Origin: Sulfurovum sp.
Lineage (GTDB): Bacteria > Campylobacterota > Campylobacteria > Campylobacterales > Sulfurovaceae
Assembly: GCA_027068435.1 (NCBI GenBank)
Contig: JAMOTA010000058.1
Span: 1-64,000, forward strand
Length of the DNA stretch: 64,000 bases
Direction: 5' to 3'
The notes under the pieces: model-generated
Seen by the model: the letters and a program-made list of their open reading frames with translations, nothing else
The model's database searches: none
Told to the model about the DNA's origin: nothing
In this document: positions 8,905-16,653 of the stretch, piece by piece
How positions within the stretch are numbered: position 1 is the first letter of the stretch
Layout of the letters: the number at the start of each line of letters is the position of its first letter
Translations under genes and position numbers: made by a program

Positions 8905-9882
8905 ATGTACCAAAGAGAATTTGACCAAAAACTTAAACAATCTTTTCCTAAAGCAGTGTTGCTTTATGGAGATAATGAGTATCTTTTAGACTACTATATA
9001 GACCTTTATAAGAGCCATCTTGATGCTAAAGAGAGTATGCTTACTCTCTATTATGATGAGTGGAATTTTGAACAGGCTAAGAGCTACTTGTCTCAGACAT
9101 CTCTGTTTGGTGGAACCAATCTAGTGGTAGTAAAACATGATAAAAAGATTCCTAAAAAAGAGTTAGATGCACTAATACAACTAGCCAACAAAAACAGTGA
9201 TAATTATTTGGTCTATGCCTATGAGGGAGCGGCAAAAGATGCAAAGAGTATGCAGTCTGCTTTTACAGAGAAAAAAGGGGGGATATGGGTACGTTTCTTT
9301 GAACCCAATATCAATGAAGGTATAGCTATACTCCAGCAAAAAGCCCAAGAGATACAACTTGACATAGACCACTTTGCCCTACAACACCTTATGCTTCTAC
9401 TTAACAACAACTTAGCTCTTTGTGCTAATGAGCTACATAAACTTGCTATTCTTGGTATGAAAGTTACGAGTAAAGACATCGATAGACTGGTATACTCTAC
9501 GGCACCTTTAGCCACAGAGCAATTACTTGTTGAACTGTTCAATAAAAAGCCTATTACTACAACCATCACTAAGCTGCTAGACTTAGGAGAAGATGAATCA
9601 TCACTTTTACGTTCAACACAATACTTTGTAAATCAGATTTTTCTCTTTAACGCCTACATTAAGTTGCATGGGTATGTAGATTCAGCTGCTATTTTAGGCT
9701 ATAAACTACCCAAACAGATAGAAGAGAAAAAAGCACAACTTGCTCTACGTGTTAACTCTGCTTCTTTGTTAAAGATATTTGAACATCTTTTAGAGAGTGA
9801 GATAGCCATGAAAAAAGCAACCACTACACAAAAAGAGGTTCTTCTCTACAGCACACTTATCAAATTGCAAGGGTATTTGTAG
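8905..9882 (+). CDS. holA: DNA polymerase III delta subunit
   Basis: The 325-residue protein starts MYQREFDQKLK and has the HolA N-terminal strand AVLLYGDNEYLLDYYIDLYK. The later blocks LNNNLALCANELHKLAIL and LFNKKPITTTITKLLDLGEDESSLLRS match the AAA-lid and collar helices of delta subunits. Delta opens the sliding clamp as part of the clamp loader; dnaX, its partner, is in this same window at 21524. The gene resumes housekeeping composition after the AT-rich island. AAGGAAG precedes the start. Its TAG stop is built into a GTAG-footed hairpin repeat. Confidence 0.88.
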   Translation: MYQREFDQKLKQSFPKAVLLYGDNEYLLDYYIDLYKSHLDAKESMLTLYYDEWNFEQAKSYLSQTSLFGGTNLVVVKHDKKIPKKELDALIQLANKNSDNYLVYAYEGAAKDAKSMQSAFTEKKGGIWVRFFEPNINEGIAILQQKAQEIQLDIDHFALQHLMLLLNNNLALCANELHKLAILGMKVTSKDIDRLVYSTAPLATEQLLVELFNKKPITTTITKLLDLGEDESSLLRSTQYFVNQIFLFNAYIKLHGYVDSAAILGYKLPKQIEEKKAQLALRVNSASLLKIFEHLLESEIAMKKATTTQKEVLLYSTLIKLQGYL

Positions 9883-9898
9883 GGTGGATTTATCCACC
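9879..9898 (+). repeat. REP-like hairpin with GTAG foot, overlapping the holA stop
   Basis: GTAG at 9879-9882 is followed by a perfect 7-bp inverted repeat GGTGGAT-TT-ATCCACC (9883-9898). The same 20 bases occur on the minus strand at the end of dxs (29094-29113). A longer hairpin with the same GTAGGGTG opening lies in the transposase relic at 16102-16127. A GTAG tetranucleotide at the foot of a hairpin is the hallmark of REP elements recognised by REP-associated tyrosine transposases. It could also act as a weak transcription terminator for holA. Confidence 0.55.
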
Positions 9899-9943
9899 GT
9901 TAAAATAAAATTATATGCAAGCAATAAAGAAGATAATTTAGGA

Positions 9944-10033
9944 TAGAATATTGCTTCCAAAATTCCTGCTCATTTTTGGACGGATATACACTATTCGCAT
10001 TTTTAATGGGCTATTAAACCAAAAGGAAACAAT
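9944..10033 (+). promoter_or_regulatory. Promoter and structured leader of the rpsF-ssb-rpsR operon
   Basis: A -10-like TAGAAT lies at 9944-9949. Downstream the leader holds a hairpin TCCAAAA (9956-9962) / TTTTGGA (9974-9980) with an 11-base loop. The ATG of rpsF follows at 10034 after AAAAGGAAAC. Ribosomal S6:S18 leaders are known autoregulatory sites in some bacteria; I cannot show that this leader matches that motif. Confidence 0.3.
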
Positions 10034-10450
10034 ATGACTTGTTATGAAACACTGTTTGTAGTTAAACCTACACTTACAGAAGAAGAGATTGCAGCAGCTA
10101 TCACTAAAGTGAAAAATGTACTTGCTAAAGAGGGTGCTGAGCTTGTAGGTACTAATGACATGGGTATGAGAAAACTTGCTTACCCTGTAGAGAAAAATGA
10201 TAGAGGTTACTACACAATCCTTTTCTATAAAGCAGAAGGTACAGTGATCAACGAGCTTGAGAGAAATCTTAAGATTAGTGAAGATGTTATTAAATTTTTA
10301 TCAGTTAAATATGTTAAAAATAAAGAGTTAGCACAATTTGACAAACTTGTTACAGCTGCAAACAAAAATATAGAAGCTGAAAAAGTTGAAGCACCAGCAG
10401 TTGAAACTCCAGTAGTTGAAGCACCAGCAGCTGAAACAACAGAAGCGTAA
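10034..10450 (+). CDS. rpsF: 30S ribosomal protein S6
   Basis: The first 100 residues of the 138-residue product have the S6 fold sequence: YETLFVVKPTLTEEEI, the MGMRKLAYPVEKNDRGYY block, and ELERNLKISEDVIKFLSVK. The tail from about residue 115 is a low-complexity Ala/Glu/Val/Pro extension (EAPAVETPVVEAPAAETTEA). S6 binds 16S rRNA with S18, whose gene is two positions downstream. The order rpsF-ssb-rpsR is the classic operon. Confidence 0.95.
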   Translation: MTCYETLFVVKPTLTEEEIAAAITKVKNVLAKEGAELVGTNDMGMRKLAYPVEKNDRGYYTILFYKAEGTVINELERNLKISEDVIKFLSVKYVKNKELAQFDKLVTAANKNIEAEKVEAPAVETPVVEAPAAETTEA

Positions 10451-10474
10451 TTAACAGAAACTTAGGAGAACTTT

Positions 10475-11002
10475 ATGTACAATAAAATAATTTTAGCAGG
10501 AAACCTTACAAGAGATGTAGAGGTTAGATATACACAAGGTGGGAGTGCTATAGGTAATACAGCAATCGCTACTTCACGTAAATTTAAATCTCAAACAGGT
10601 GAACAGAAAGAGGAAGTTCTTTTTGTTGACTTAACATTTTTTGGTAGAACTGCTGAGATTGCAAATCAGTATTTACGTAAAGGTTCTAAAGTTTTAGTAG
10701 ATGGAAGATTGAAGCTTGACCAGTGGACAGCACAAGACGGTACAAAAAGAAGTAAGCACTCTGTAACTGTAGAAAATCTACAGATGCTAGGAAGTAAAGA
10801 TGATGCACAAGGTGGCGGATATAATCCTGCACCAGCAGGAGATAACTATTCTCAACCTGCACCACAAGCAGCAGCATCATATAACAATGCTCCTGCATAC
10901 AACAATGCACCTTCTCAACCTGCCCCACAACCTGTTCAACAGCAAGCACCTGTATCTAACATCCCAGAAATTGACATCAATGAAGATGAAATACCATTTT
11001 AG
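10475..11002 (+). CDS. ssb: Single-stranded DNA-binding protein
   Basis: The 175-residue product has an N-terminal OB fold (MYNKIILAGNLTRDVEVRYT through about residue 108), a Gly/Pro/Gln/Asn/Ala-rich linker (about 110-160) and the acidic tail DINEDEIPF used to recruit replication and repair proteins. It coats single-stranded DNA. It sits between rpsF and rpsR with GGAGAA before the start. Reading frames overlapping its linker on both strands are low-complexity by-products. Confidence 0.96.
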   Translation: MYNKIILAGNLTRDVEVRYTQGGSAIGNTAIATSRKFKSQTGEQKEEVLFVDLTFFGRTAEIANQYLRKGSKVLVDGRLKLDQWTAQDGTKRSKHSVTVENLQMLGSKDDAQGGGYNPAPAGDNYSQPAPQAAASYNNAPAYNNAPSQPAPQPVQQQAPVSNIPEIDINEDEIPF

Positions 11003-11011
11003 GAGAATATC

Positions 11012-11275
11012 ATGGCAGAAAGAAGAAAATTCAAAAAAAGATTTTGTAAGTATTGTGAGTTAAAAACAGACTTTATCGACTATAAAGACTTAGCACAACT
11101 TAAATTTTCACTAAGTGAAAGATTTAAGATTATGCCAAGAAGATTGACTGGTAACTGTAAAAGACACCAAGAGCTAGTAACTATAGCTATCAAAAGAGCA
11201 AGACAAACAGCACTTATTCCATACATTGTAGATAGAAAAAATGTTGTAGAATCTCCATTTGAAAACGTAAGATAG
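11012..11275 (+). CDS. rpsR: 30S ribosomal protein S18
   Basis: The 87-residue product has the S18 blocks [26 protein letters not shown] and [19 protein letters not shown]. It lies 9 bp after ssb with an AGGAG site, and is the last gene of the operon before a hairpin at 11291. It binds next to S6 in the small-subunit platform. Two cysteines (KYC and GNC) may give partial zinc-ribbon character. Confidence 0.95.
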   Translation: MAERRKFKKRFCKYCELKTDFIDYKDLAQLKFSLSERFKIMPRRLTGNCKRHQELVTIAIKRARQTALIPYIVDRKNVVESPFENVR

Positions 11276-11290
11276 ATAGACCTCTCCACC

Positions 11291-11314
11291 CTACCCATCA
11301 GTTTTGATGGGTAG
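11291..11314 (+). terminator. Hairpin after rpsR
   Basis: A perfect 10-bp stem CTACCCATCA / TGATGGGTAG with a GTTT loop starts 15 bases after the rpsR stop. The sequence after it is TTCAACACTTT, so there is only a weak U-tract. It is likely the end of the rpsF operon; stem quality is high, terminator efficiency uncertain. Confidence 0.6.
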
Positions 11315-11392
11315 TTCAACACTTTACCCTCCATTTTTAGCGTTACCCTCTCATAAAACACCTCTTCCTTATCATATCTCTATTTTATTTGC

Positions 11393-11398
11393 TATAAT
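11393..11398 (+). promoter_or_regulatory. -10 promoter element of the metallopeptidase lipoprotein gene
   Basis: TATAAT preceded by TTTGC in a T-rich region. The transcript would begin about 25 bases before the ATG at 11430, and AAGGAAAT supplies the ribosome-binding site. Confidence 0.5.
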
Positions 11399-11429
11399 TG
11401 CACAAAATTACGACGACTAAGGAAATAAA

Positions 11430-13397
11430 ATGAAATTAACAATTGTAAGTTCTACACTACTTGGACTACTACTCGCTCTTAATGGATGTGGTAGTAGTGG
11501 GAGTAATGACACTCCAGATACTCCCACCGATACACCCACAGATACACCAATAGAAAACATTGCACCCACAGCACTAGCAGGTACAGATAAAACGACTATT
11601 GTCAACACTACCATTAACATAGTAGGAACAGGAACTGACAGTGATGGTACTGTTGTTAGTTATGTATGGAAAAAAGGTACGACTACTTTAGCTAACACTG
11701 CTTCTTTTAGCTATACTCCTAGCACTGCAGGCACAGACACCCTCACACTTACAGTCACAGATGATGACGGTGCTACAAGTAGTGATAACATGAGTGTGAC
11801 TGTAAATGAAGAAGAAACAGTAAATCCTGATACTATTGAGATAACTGAAGCGTATCAAGTAGAAAGTTTAGGACAAGCTTCTAGTATCAATACAACTATC
11901 TCAATAGATACAGATACACCTAAAAGTCTTTACCTTCTTCTTAGTAACTATGGTTCAACAAGTACAACTCCCAGTATAAGTCATAGTGCAAAAGTAATCT
12001 ATGCACCTGTACTGAAAGATAAAATGAAAAATACCTCTAAACCGACTATTATTCGTACTCCTGAGTATGTACGTCAATTCAATGCTAACATTCCAAATTT
12101 ACTTAAAAAAGCAGGGCAACACCCTTTAGAAAAAACCTTAATAGTAAAAAGAGAAGATAGCACTGGAGAGACAGATACTTTTTATCTTGATACTAATGGA
12201 AATGATGCAACAGAGGTAACAGCTAAAAAGATAGTCTCGAATGTAAGTACAAACTTTGGAGATAAAACACTCAACATCTGGGTCTCTAATGATAGCTTTG
12301 GTGAAGGGTGTGGCAAAGCAAAATGTGTCACTCAAGAGATGGTTGATGCCCTTGCCGATAGCTTTTTACACACAGGATTAGATAATGATGTTTATGACTG
12401 GGTAACAAACATTTATGGTGAAGCGTGGGGAGATGATGCACAAGGTGTATATAGTAACCTTATCTCTAGTAATGATGAGATAACTATCTTACTTACAGAT
12501 ATAGACGATGATAATAGTTCAAATGGTGGTGTAGTTGGGTATTTCTGGGCAAAAGACAACTATAAAAAATCTTCATTATCTGGCTCAAATGAGCGAGTGA
12601 TGTTTTACATTGATTCTGTAATGTTTGCCAACGGGAATGGCGATTGGGATATCAATGACTTCTGGCCAAAAGAGATGATATCTACTTTAGCACATGAATT
12701 TCAACATATGATTCACTTCTACCAAAAAACTGTTTTACTTGCTGATGACTCTACAGATACATGGATTGATGAGATGTTAGCAGAGACTACTGAAGAGCTA
12801 GTAGCAACCAAAATCCAACACACAGGACCTAGAGGTGTAGCATATACAGATGGTAGTGCAGGTGATACAGATAATACATCAGGTAGATACCCCCTTTTCA
12901 ACGAGAACAATACACTCTCACTTACTTCATGGGGTAACCAACTAAGAGACTACTCTAAGGTCAACGCCTTTGGTGCTTTTCTTACACGTAACTATGGTGG
13001 AGCTAAACTTCTTCATGATGTTATGCATAACAGTTATACTGATGAACAAGCTATTGTAGATGCTGTTAACAACTCAGCTAATGGAGGAAGTAAAACGTTT
13101 GACAACTTACTTACAGAATGGGGTGTTGCCGTACTCTTATCTGACCATGAAAACTTAGAAGATACACCTTTTTACAACACAGGTGACTTTACAGAAGAGA
13201 GCTACAACGGTACTACTTACCAAATGGGTTCTATTAACTTCTTTAACTATAGTCCTACACCTACTATATATACAACGACAGGTACGATTCCTAAAAAAGG
13301 AAACTACTACTATAAGATAGGTGACAACCTTACAGGAGATGTTACTGTAGAGTTAGAGCTTAATGGACAAACTGAAGTAACACTGATAGCAAAATGA
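11430..13397 (+). CDS. Secreted lipoprotein with Ig/PKD-like domain and M30-type zinc metallopeptidase domain
   Basis: The 655-residue product has a lipoprotein signal (LLLALNGCGSSG, lipid-modified C20), then a Pro/Thr linker repeated as DTPTDTPTDTP. Residues about 43-130 form an Ig/PKD-like domain with DSDGTVVSYVWKKG and TLTVTDDDGATSSD. The C-terminal half contains HEFQHMIHF (H422, E423, H426), an HExxH zinc motif, followed by DEMLAETTEEL, where a downstream glutamate would complete a gluzincin-type site as in hyicolysin-like M30 peptidases. It would sit on the cell surface or in the periplasm and digest extracellular protein. The small lipoprotein gene behind it overlaps by 4 bp. Confidence 0.7.
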   Translation: MKLTIVSSTLLGLLLALNGCGSSGSNDTPDTPTDTPTDTPIENIAPTALAGTDKTTIVNTTINIVGTGTDSDGTVVSYVWKKGTTTLANTASFSYTPSTAGTDTLTLTVTDDDGATSSDNMSVTVNEEETVNPDTIEITEAYQVESLGQASSINTTISIDTDTPKSLYLLLSNYGSTSTTPSISHSAKVIYAPVLKDKMKNTSKPTIIRTPEYVRQFNANIPNLLKKAGQHPLEKTLIVKREDSTGETDTFYLDTNGNDATEVTAKKIVSNVSTNFGDKTLNIWVSNDSFGEGCGKAKCVTQEMVDALADSFLHTGLDNDVYDWVTNIYGEAWGDDAQGVYSNLISSNDEITILLTDIDDDNSSNGGVVGYFWAKDNYKKSSLSGSNERVMFYIDSVMFANGNGDWDINDFWPKEMISTLAHEFQHMIHFYQKTVLLADDSTDTWIDEMLAETTEELVATKIQHTGPRGVAYTDGSAGDTDNTSGRYPLFNENNTLSLTSWGNQLRDYSKVNAFGAFLTRNYGGAKLLHDVMHNSYTDEQAIVDAVNNSANGGSKTFDNLLTEWGVAVLLSDHENLEDTPFYNTGDFTEESYNGTTYQMGSINFFNYSPTPTIYTTTGTIPKKGNYYYKIGDNLTGDVTVELELNGQTEVTLIAK

Positions 13398-13675
13398 TAA
13401 AAAAATTATTAGTTGGTATCGTTGCCATGGGTTTTATAGGGTGTGCAGAGAGTCAAACTGTAGTACTTGAGGGGAAAGTGTCTGTTAAAGGCTCTTTTCA
13501 CCACTACTTGAACATAAAAGACATAAAGAGTAACAAGAGTTACCAGATACAAAACGCAGAGAAGTTTGATTTAATGAAAAAACAAAATCAAATACTTAAA
13601 GTGGAAGTGAAACTTATCAAAGAGGCTACAGGACCTGGTTCCCCTGCTGTAGTAGAAGTGTTACAGATACAATAA
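13394..13675 (+). CDS. Small predicted lipoprotein, possibly OB-fold
   Basis: The 93-residue product starts MIKKLLVGIVAMGFIGCAES, a lipobox with C17. The remainder alternates hydrophobic and polar residues as in a small beta barrel (VVLEGKVSV, NQILKVEVKLI). The ATG overlaps the TGA of the metallopeptidase gene by 4 bp, so the two are translationally coupled and probably work in the same place. I do not recognise the family. Confidence 0.6.
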   Translation: MIKKLLVGIVAMGFIGCAESQTVVLEGKVSVKGSFHHYLNIKDIKSNKSYQIQNAEKFDLMKKQNQILKVEVKLIKEATGPGSPAVVEVLQIQ

Positions 13676-13676
13676 A

Positions 13677-14384
13677 TTATTGTTTCTGTAGTACGATAAA
13701 CTTTTTATCTGCCTCTTCCATCTCGTAGAGGCTCACATCATCTGCTACAATGCGTTTCAAGTTAGAGAGTTGTTCTATCTGCTCTAAAGTATACAAATAC
13801 TGTTTTATAATCTCTTGAGACTTTGTAAAGCTATTTTTCTTCTTTTCAAAAAGTGTAAATTCTGAAACATACTCATCTTTTTCAAAGTCACTATCTACAG
13901 TTAAAAAACGCTCGTTATCATCAACGATATAAGCACCAACTGCAACATTTTCAAAACCATAAAGGGTGTTGATGTCACATAAGAAGTAACCCCCTTCATT
14001 GAGATGTTCACTTATGCAGTGTAAGAAACGCTCTAATCCCTCTTTGTCTAAGTAGTTTAACATGTCAAAGACTGCGGTAATAACGTCGTATTTACCCCCT
14101 AAGTCACAAAGGTCGATACATTGTGAGGGTATATCTAGTTTTGCTGTTTTAGAGACCATGAGAGGGCTTAAGTCTATACCTAACACCTCTTCTATGCCTA
14201 AAGCTTTTTGCATCTGATGTAAAAAGTCACCAGAGCCACACCCTACATCAAGCAGAGAGTGAAACTCTACACTGTTAAGAAAAAGAAAATAGTGTGCATA
14301 AAGACGAGGTGCAACCTCTTTAACGCCAAGTAAATCCTCTACTTTTGCATAGAGGTCTAATGAGTTTGATGTAGGATTAGTCAC
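13677..14384 (-). CDS. Class I SAM-dependent methyltransferase
   Basis: The 235-residue product has the SAM-binding motif LLDVGCGSGDFLHQM, the acidic second motif EVLGIDLSPLMV, and YDVITAVFDMLNYLD as the post-II region. The substrate cannot be read from the sequence. It overlaps the 3' end of hisG by 8 bp and is the last gene of the coaX-hisG operon. It meets the plus-strand lipoprotein gene tail-to-tail with one base between. Confidence 0.75.
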   Translation of the reverse strand: MTNPTSNSLDLYAKVEDLLGVKEVAPRLYAHYFLFLNSVEFHSLLDVGCGSGDFLHQMQKALGIEEVLGIDLSPLMVSKTAKLDIPSQCIDLCDLGGKYDVITAVFDMLNYLDKEGLERFLHCISEHLNEGGYFLCDINTLYGFENVAVGAYIVDDNERFLTVDSDFEKDEYVSEFTLFEKKKNSFTKSQEIIKQYLYTLEQIEQLSNLKRIVADDVSLYEMEEADKKFIVLQKQ

Positions 14385-14997
14385 GACTCTCTACAACCAC
14401 TTTTATTTTCTCGTAGAGTGCAAGTATCTCTGACTTTTTAGCATAAAAACTATTTTTGTTAGCGATAAGGTGTGCAGAAGAGTCCATAATATCTTCTGCT
14501 ACCTTAAGCCCATTTTCTCTCATTGTAGAACCTGTCTCAACAATGTCAACAATAGCATCGGCAAGTCCTACTAAAGGTGCAAGTTCTATAGAGCCATAGA
14601 GTTTAACCACTTCAACACCTACAGCTTTTTGAGCAAAATACTGTTTTGTAATGTTAACCATTTTGGTTGCTACTTTAATGTTAGGACGTGACCAGTCTAA
14701 CTCATCTTCATTTCTAATCCCAATAGAGACTTTACATTTTCCAAGTTGCATGTCAAGAAGTTGGATAATATCTAACTCTTTTTCTGTAATAACATCAAGA
14801 CCTACCACACCAATGTCGGCTGCTCCATGCTCCACATACGTAGGTACATCTTGATTACGTACATTTAAAAAACGAAACTCACCCATATCTAAAATGAGTT
14901 CTCTACCTTCAAACTTAAATTCTCCACCGAAAATCTCTGCAAATATCTCAAGTGTTTGCTCTGCAATTCTTCCTTTTGGAAGGGCTATTGTTAACAT
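14377..14997 (-). CDS. hisG: ATP phosphoribosyltransferase, short form
   Basis: The 206-residue product begins LTIALPKGRIAEQTLE and has the PRPP-binding block DIVETGSTMRENGL. The length marks it as the short form, which in other bacteria works with a HisZ regulatory subunit; no hisZ gene is in this window. It catalyses the first step of histidine synthesis. Its start overlaps the coaX stop by 7 bp. hisC, a later step of the pathway, is at 30913-32016 in a different operon. Confidence 0.92.
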   Translation of the reverse strand: MLTIALPKGRIAEQTLEIFAEIFGGEFKFEGRELILDMGEFRFLNVRNQDVPTYVEHGAADIGVVGLDVITEKELDIIQLLDMQLGKCKVSIGIRNEDELDWSRPNIKVATKMVNITKQYFAQKAVGVEVVKLYGSIELAPLVGLADAIVDIVETGSTMRENGLKVAEDIMDSSAHLIANKNSFYAKKSEILALYEKIKVVVESRD

Positions 14998-15632
14998 TTT
15001 TCATCATCCTTTAGTGCATTACGCATCCCATTAAATACCAACATTTCATCATATACTGCTTCTTCAAAAAAAGAGGAAAGAAGTTCTCCATCACCACCAG
15101 TAAAATAAAGTCTGTGTCTGTTTCTATGTTTATCTATGAGTGCTTTTATAGACGCGATTATACCATAGCTTATCCCATCTTTGGTTGTTTTAGGAAGTTG
15201 GTTTAGTGATATTGTTTCATTTAATGCTACATCAAGAACCAAAGAGATACCTTTGTAGCTTTGCAACATAGCTTGAATACCTGGCAATATATATCCACCT
15301 ACATACCTACCCTTACTTACAACATCTACAGTAATAGCTGAACCCGCATCAACAAAAACACCATCTTCATGGCTTAAGCAGAGAGCTTTTCTGTCAACTC
15401 CCATCGTCTCATACTCCCCCTCAATACGCATAAGTTGTGAGATATTTCTCCATGAGGCTATCTGAGATATTTGCTCTGTTAACTGATGTTTCACACAGAT
15501 ATAATAGAGTGTTTTATCCTTATATTTATCGATAGCATCCCCATAAGAAAGATGCTCTACCTTTGTACCATCATAAATGTGAAAATGGGTATTACCAATA
15601 TCTGCATAATAGACTTTAAGCTCATTATTCAT
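14991..15632 (-). CDS. coaX: Type III pantothenate kinase
   Basis: The 213-residue product has the acetate-kinase-fold motifs of CoaX: ADIGNTHFHIYDG near the N-terminus (phosphate binding), MGVDRKALCLSHEDGVFVDAGSAITVDVV and GGYILPGIQAM. It phosphorylates pantothenate in the first step of coenzyme A synthesis. It overlaps the upstream unknown gene by 8 bp and hisG by 7 bp. Short length is typical of Campylobacterota CoaX. Confidence 0.88.
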   Translation of the reverse strand: MNNELKVYYADIGNTHFHIYDGTKVEHLSYGDAIDKYKDKTLYYICVKHQLTEQISQIASWRNISQLMRIEGEYETMGVDRKALCLSHEDGVFVDAGSAITVDVVSKGRYVGGYILPGIQAMLQSYKGISLVLDVALNETISLNQLPKTTKDGISYGIIASIKALIDKHRNRHRLYFTGGDGELLSSFFEEAVYDEMLVFNGMRNALKDDEKC

Positions 15633-16011
15633 CTATCTGCCACACTCTCCACCCTTGCTCTTCTAACATAACTTTAGCATGAGAACATAACGGTGCTTTA
15701 ATGTAGAGGTATTTTTTAGTAATCTTACTGTCGATGTACTTTTCTAACTTTTCATGCAAAAGCATCAACTCCCCAGCCTCTTTACGAAGTACCCTACTCT
15801 TCTTTTGCACACACATTACTAAAGCATAGTAACCCTTTAAATTCACCCCAACATAAAGCAAAACCCGCTTACGAGAACCCAACTCTTTAGGACTCACCTC
15901 TTTAAAAGACTTAAATATAATCTGTTTTTTCTGTAAATATTCTACGATTTCTTTCATAGTAGTATCATAGCTAAAAGATGTAAAGAGTCGTGTTATATCC
16001 AAATAAGGCAT
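15625..16011 (-). CDS. Unknown protein, first gene of the coaX-hisG operon
   Basis: The frame allows 128 residues from the ATG at 16011; an alternative ATG lies at 15957 (MKEIVEYLQK). Neither has a clear ribosome-binding site. The product is basic, without signal peptide or membrane segment, and mixes helices with short strands (KRVLLYVGVNLKGYYALVM). Its 8-bp overlap with coaX supports it as real. I do not recognise a family. Confidence 0.6.
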   Translation of the reverse strand: MPYLDITRLFTSFSYDTTMKEIVEYLQKKQIIFKSFKEVSPKELGSRKRVLLYVGVNLKGYYALVMCVQKKSRVLRKEAGELMLLHEKLEKYIDSKITKKYLYIKAPLCSHAKVMLEEQGWRVWQIDE

Positions 16012-16068
16012 AATGAAAAATACTCTTTAAAATAAGTTTTTGTAGTTTTACTAAAGTAAATATATAAT

Positions 16069-16296
16069 TTATATTAATTTATCACATAAATTTTGAGAGT
16101 TGGTGTTTTCGTGGGAAAACACCCTACGGGAACTATATTTCCAATCATTTATATTCTCTACTAGACCATGTTTTATGGGGTTGTTGTAGATATAGTTTAG
16201 GATGTTCAGATAATCTTTTTCATCTCGAATGGTATGTTCATAAAATCTTTTTTGCCACACACCAGATAGATTGCGTCTATAACTTGAAGCTGTCAT
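16069..16296 (-). pseudogene. C-terminal relic of a REP-associated tyrosine transposase (Y1/IS200-like)
   Basis: The 75-residue frame contains VWQKRFYEHTIRDEKDY and YIYNNPIKHGLVENINDW, the conserved C-terminal blocks of REP-associated (RAYT/Y1) transposases. The N-terminal half with the HUH motif is missing, and in frame just upstream lies a stop codon after IIKSLDQ, so the gene is dead. The 3' end of the relic contains a GTAG-footed hairpin (16102-16127). It directly follows a truncated amidoligase-like gene, which suggests that an insertion or deletion here destroyed both. Confidence 0.75.
16102..16127 (-). repeat. REP-like hairpin with GTAG foot inside the transposase relic
   Basis: On the minus strand GTAG (16127-16124) is followed by a perfect 9-bp inverted repeat, GGTGTTTTC / GAAAACACC, with a 4-base loop. 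The opening GTAGGGTG is shared with the hairpins at holA (9879) and dxs (29113). The presence beside a RAYT transposase fits the known link between these enzymes and their REP substrates. Confidence 0.6.
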
Positions 16297-16327
16297 CCTT
16301 TATTGGTCTAAAGATTTAATGATGTTA

Positions 16328-16621
16328 TCAAGCTATCCCTTTCTTCTTGTTGTATTGGACTCCATAATCTTGTGAAACTGGACATGTAGTAATTTCCATA
16401 CCTACTTTATTTAAAGATAAGATTGGCATCGTTGTTTCTACTGATAAAATCCATTTTTCATCATCCTCAGAATATTGTGTATGCGTTAAATCAAGAACCT
16501 CAACATCAAATTGGTGATTAATACATTCAATAAATTTTTCCTTTTGGTCTGAACTTTTAAAATAAAATTCAAACTCTAATCCAAAAAGAAAATCATCTTT
16601 ATTAAATGTAGGATAGCTCAA
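16328..16621 (-). pseudogene. N-terminal fragment resembling an amidoligase-family protein
   Basis: The 97-residue frame has FLFGLEFEFYF near the start and KVGMEITTCPVS near the end, the spacing of the (G)xExE and E-I-x-S/T motifs of amidoligase/glutamine-synthetase-like enzymes. Complete members are much longer. The frame stops at KKKGIA and is followed at once by the transposase relic, so I read it as a gene cut off at the 3' side. A functional small protein cannot be excluded. Confidence 0.4.
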
Positions 16622-16653
16622 AATATTCCTTTAAGATAATAACTACTATTTAT

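Noticed and set aside
10800-11063. Open frames on both strands over the ssb linker
   Set aside because: They arise from the low-complexity Gln/Pro/Ala codons of the SSB linker.
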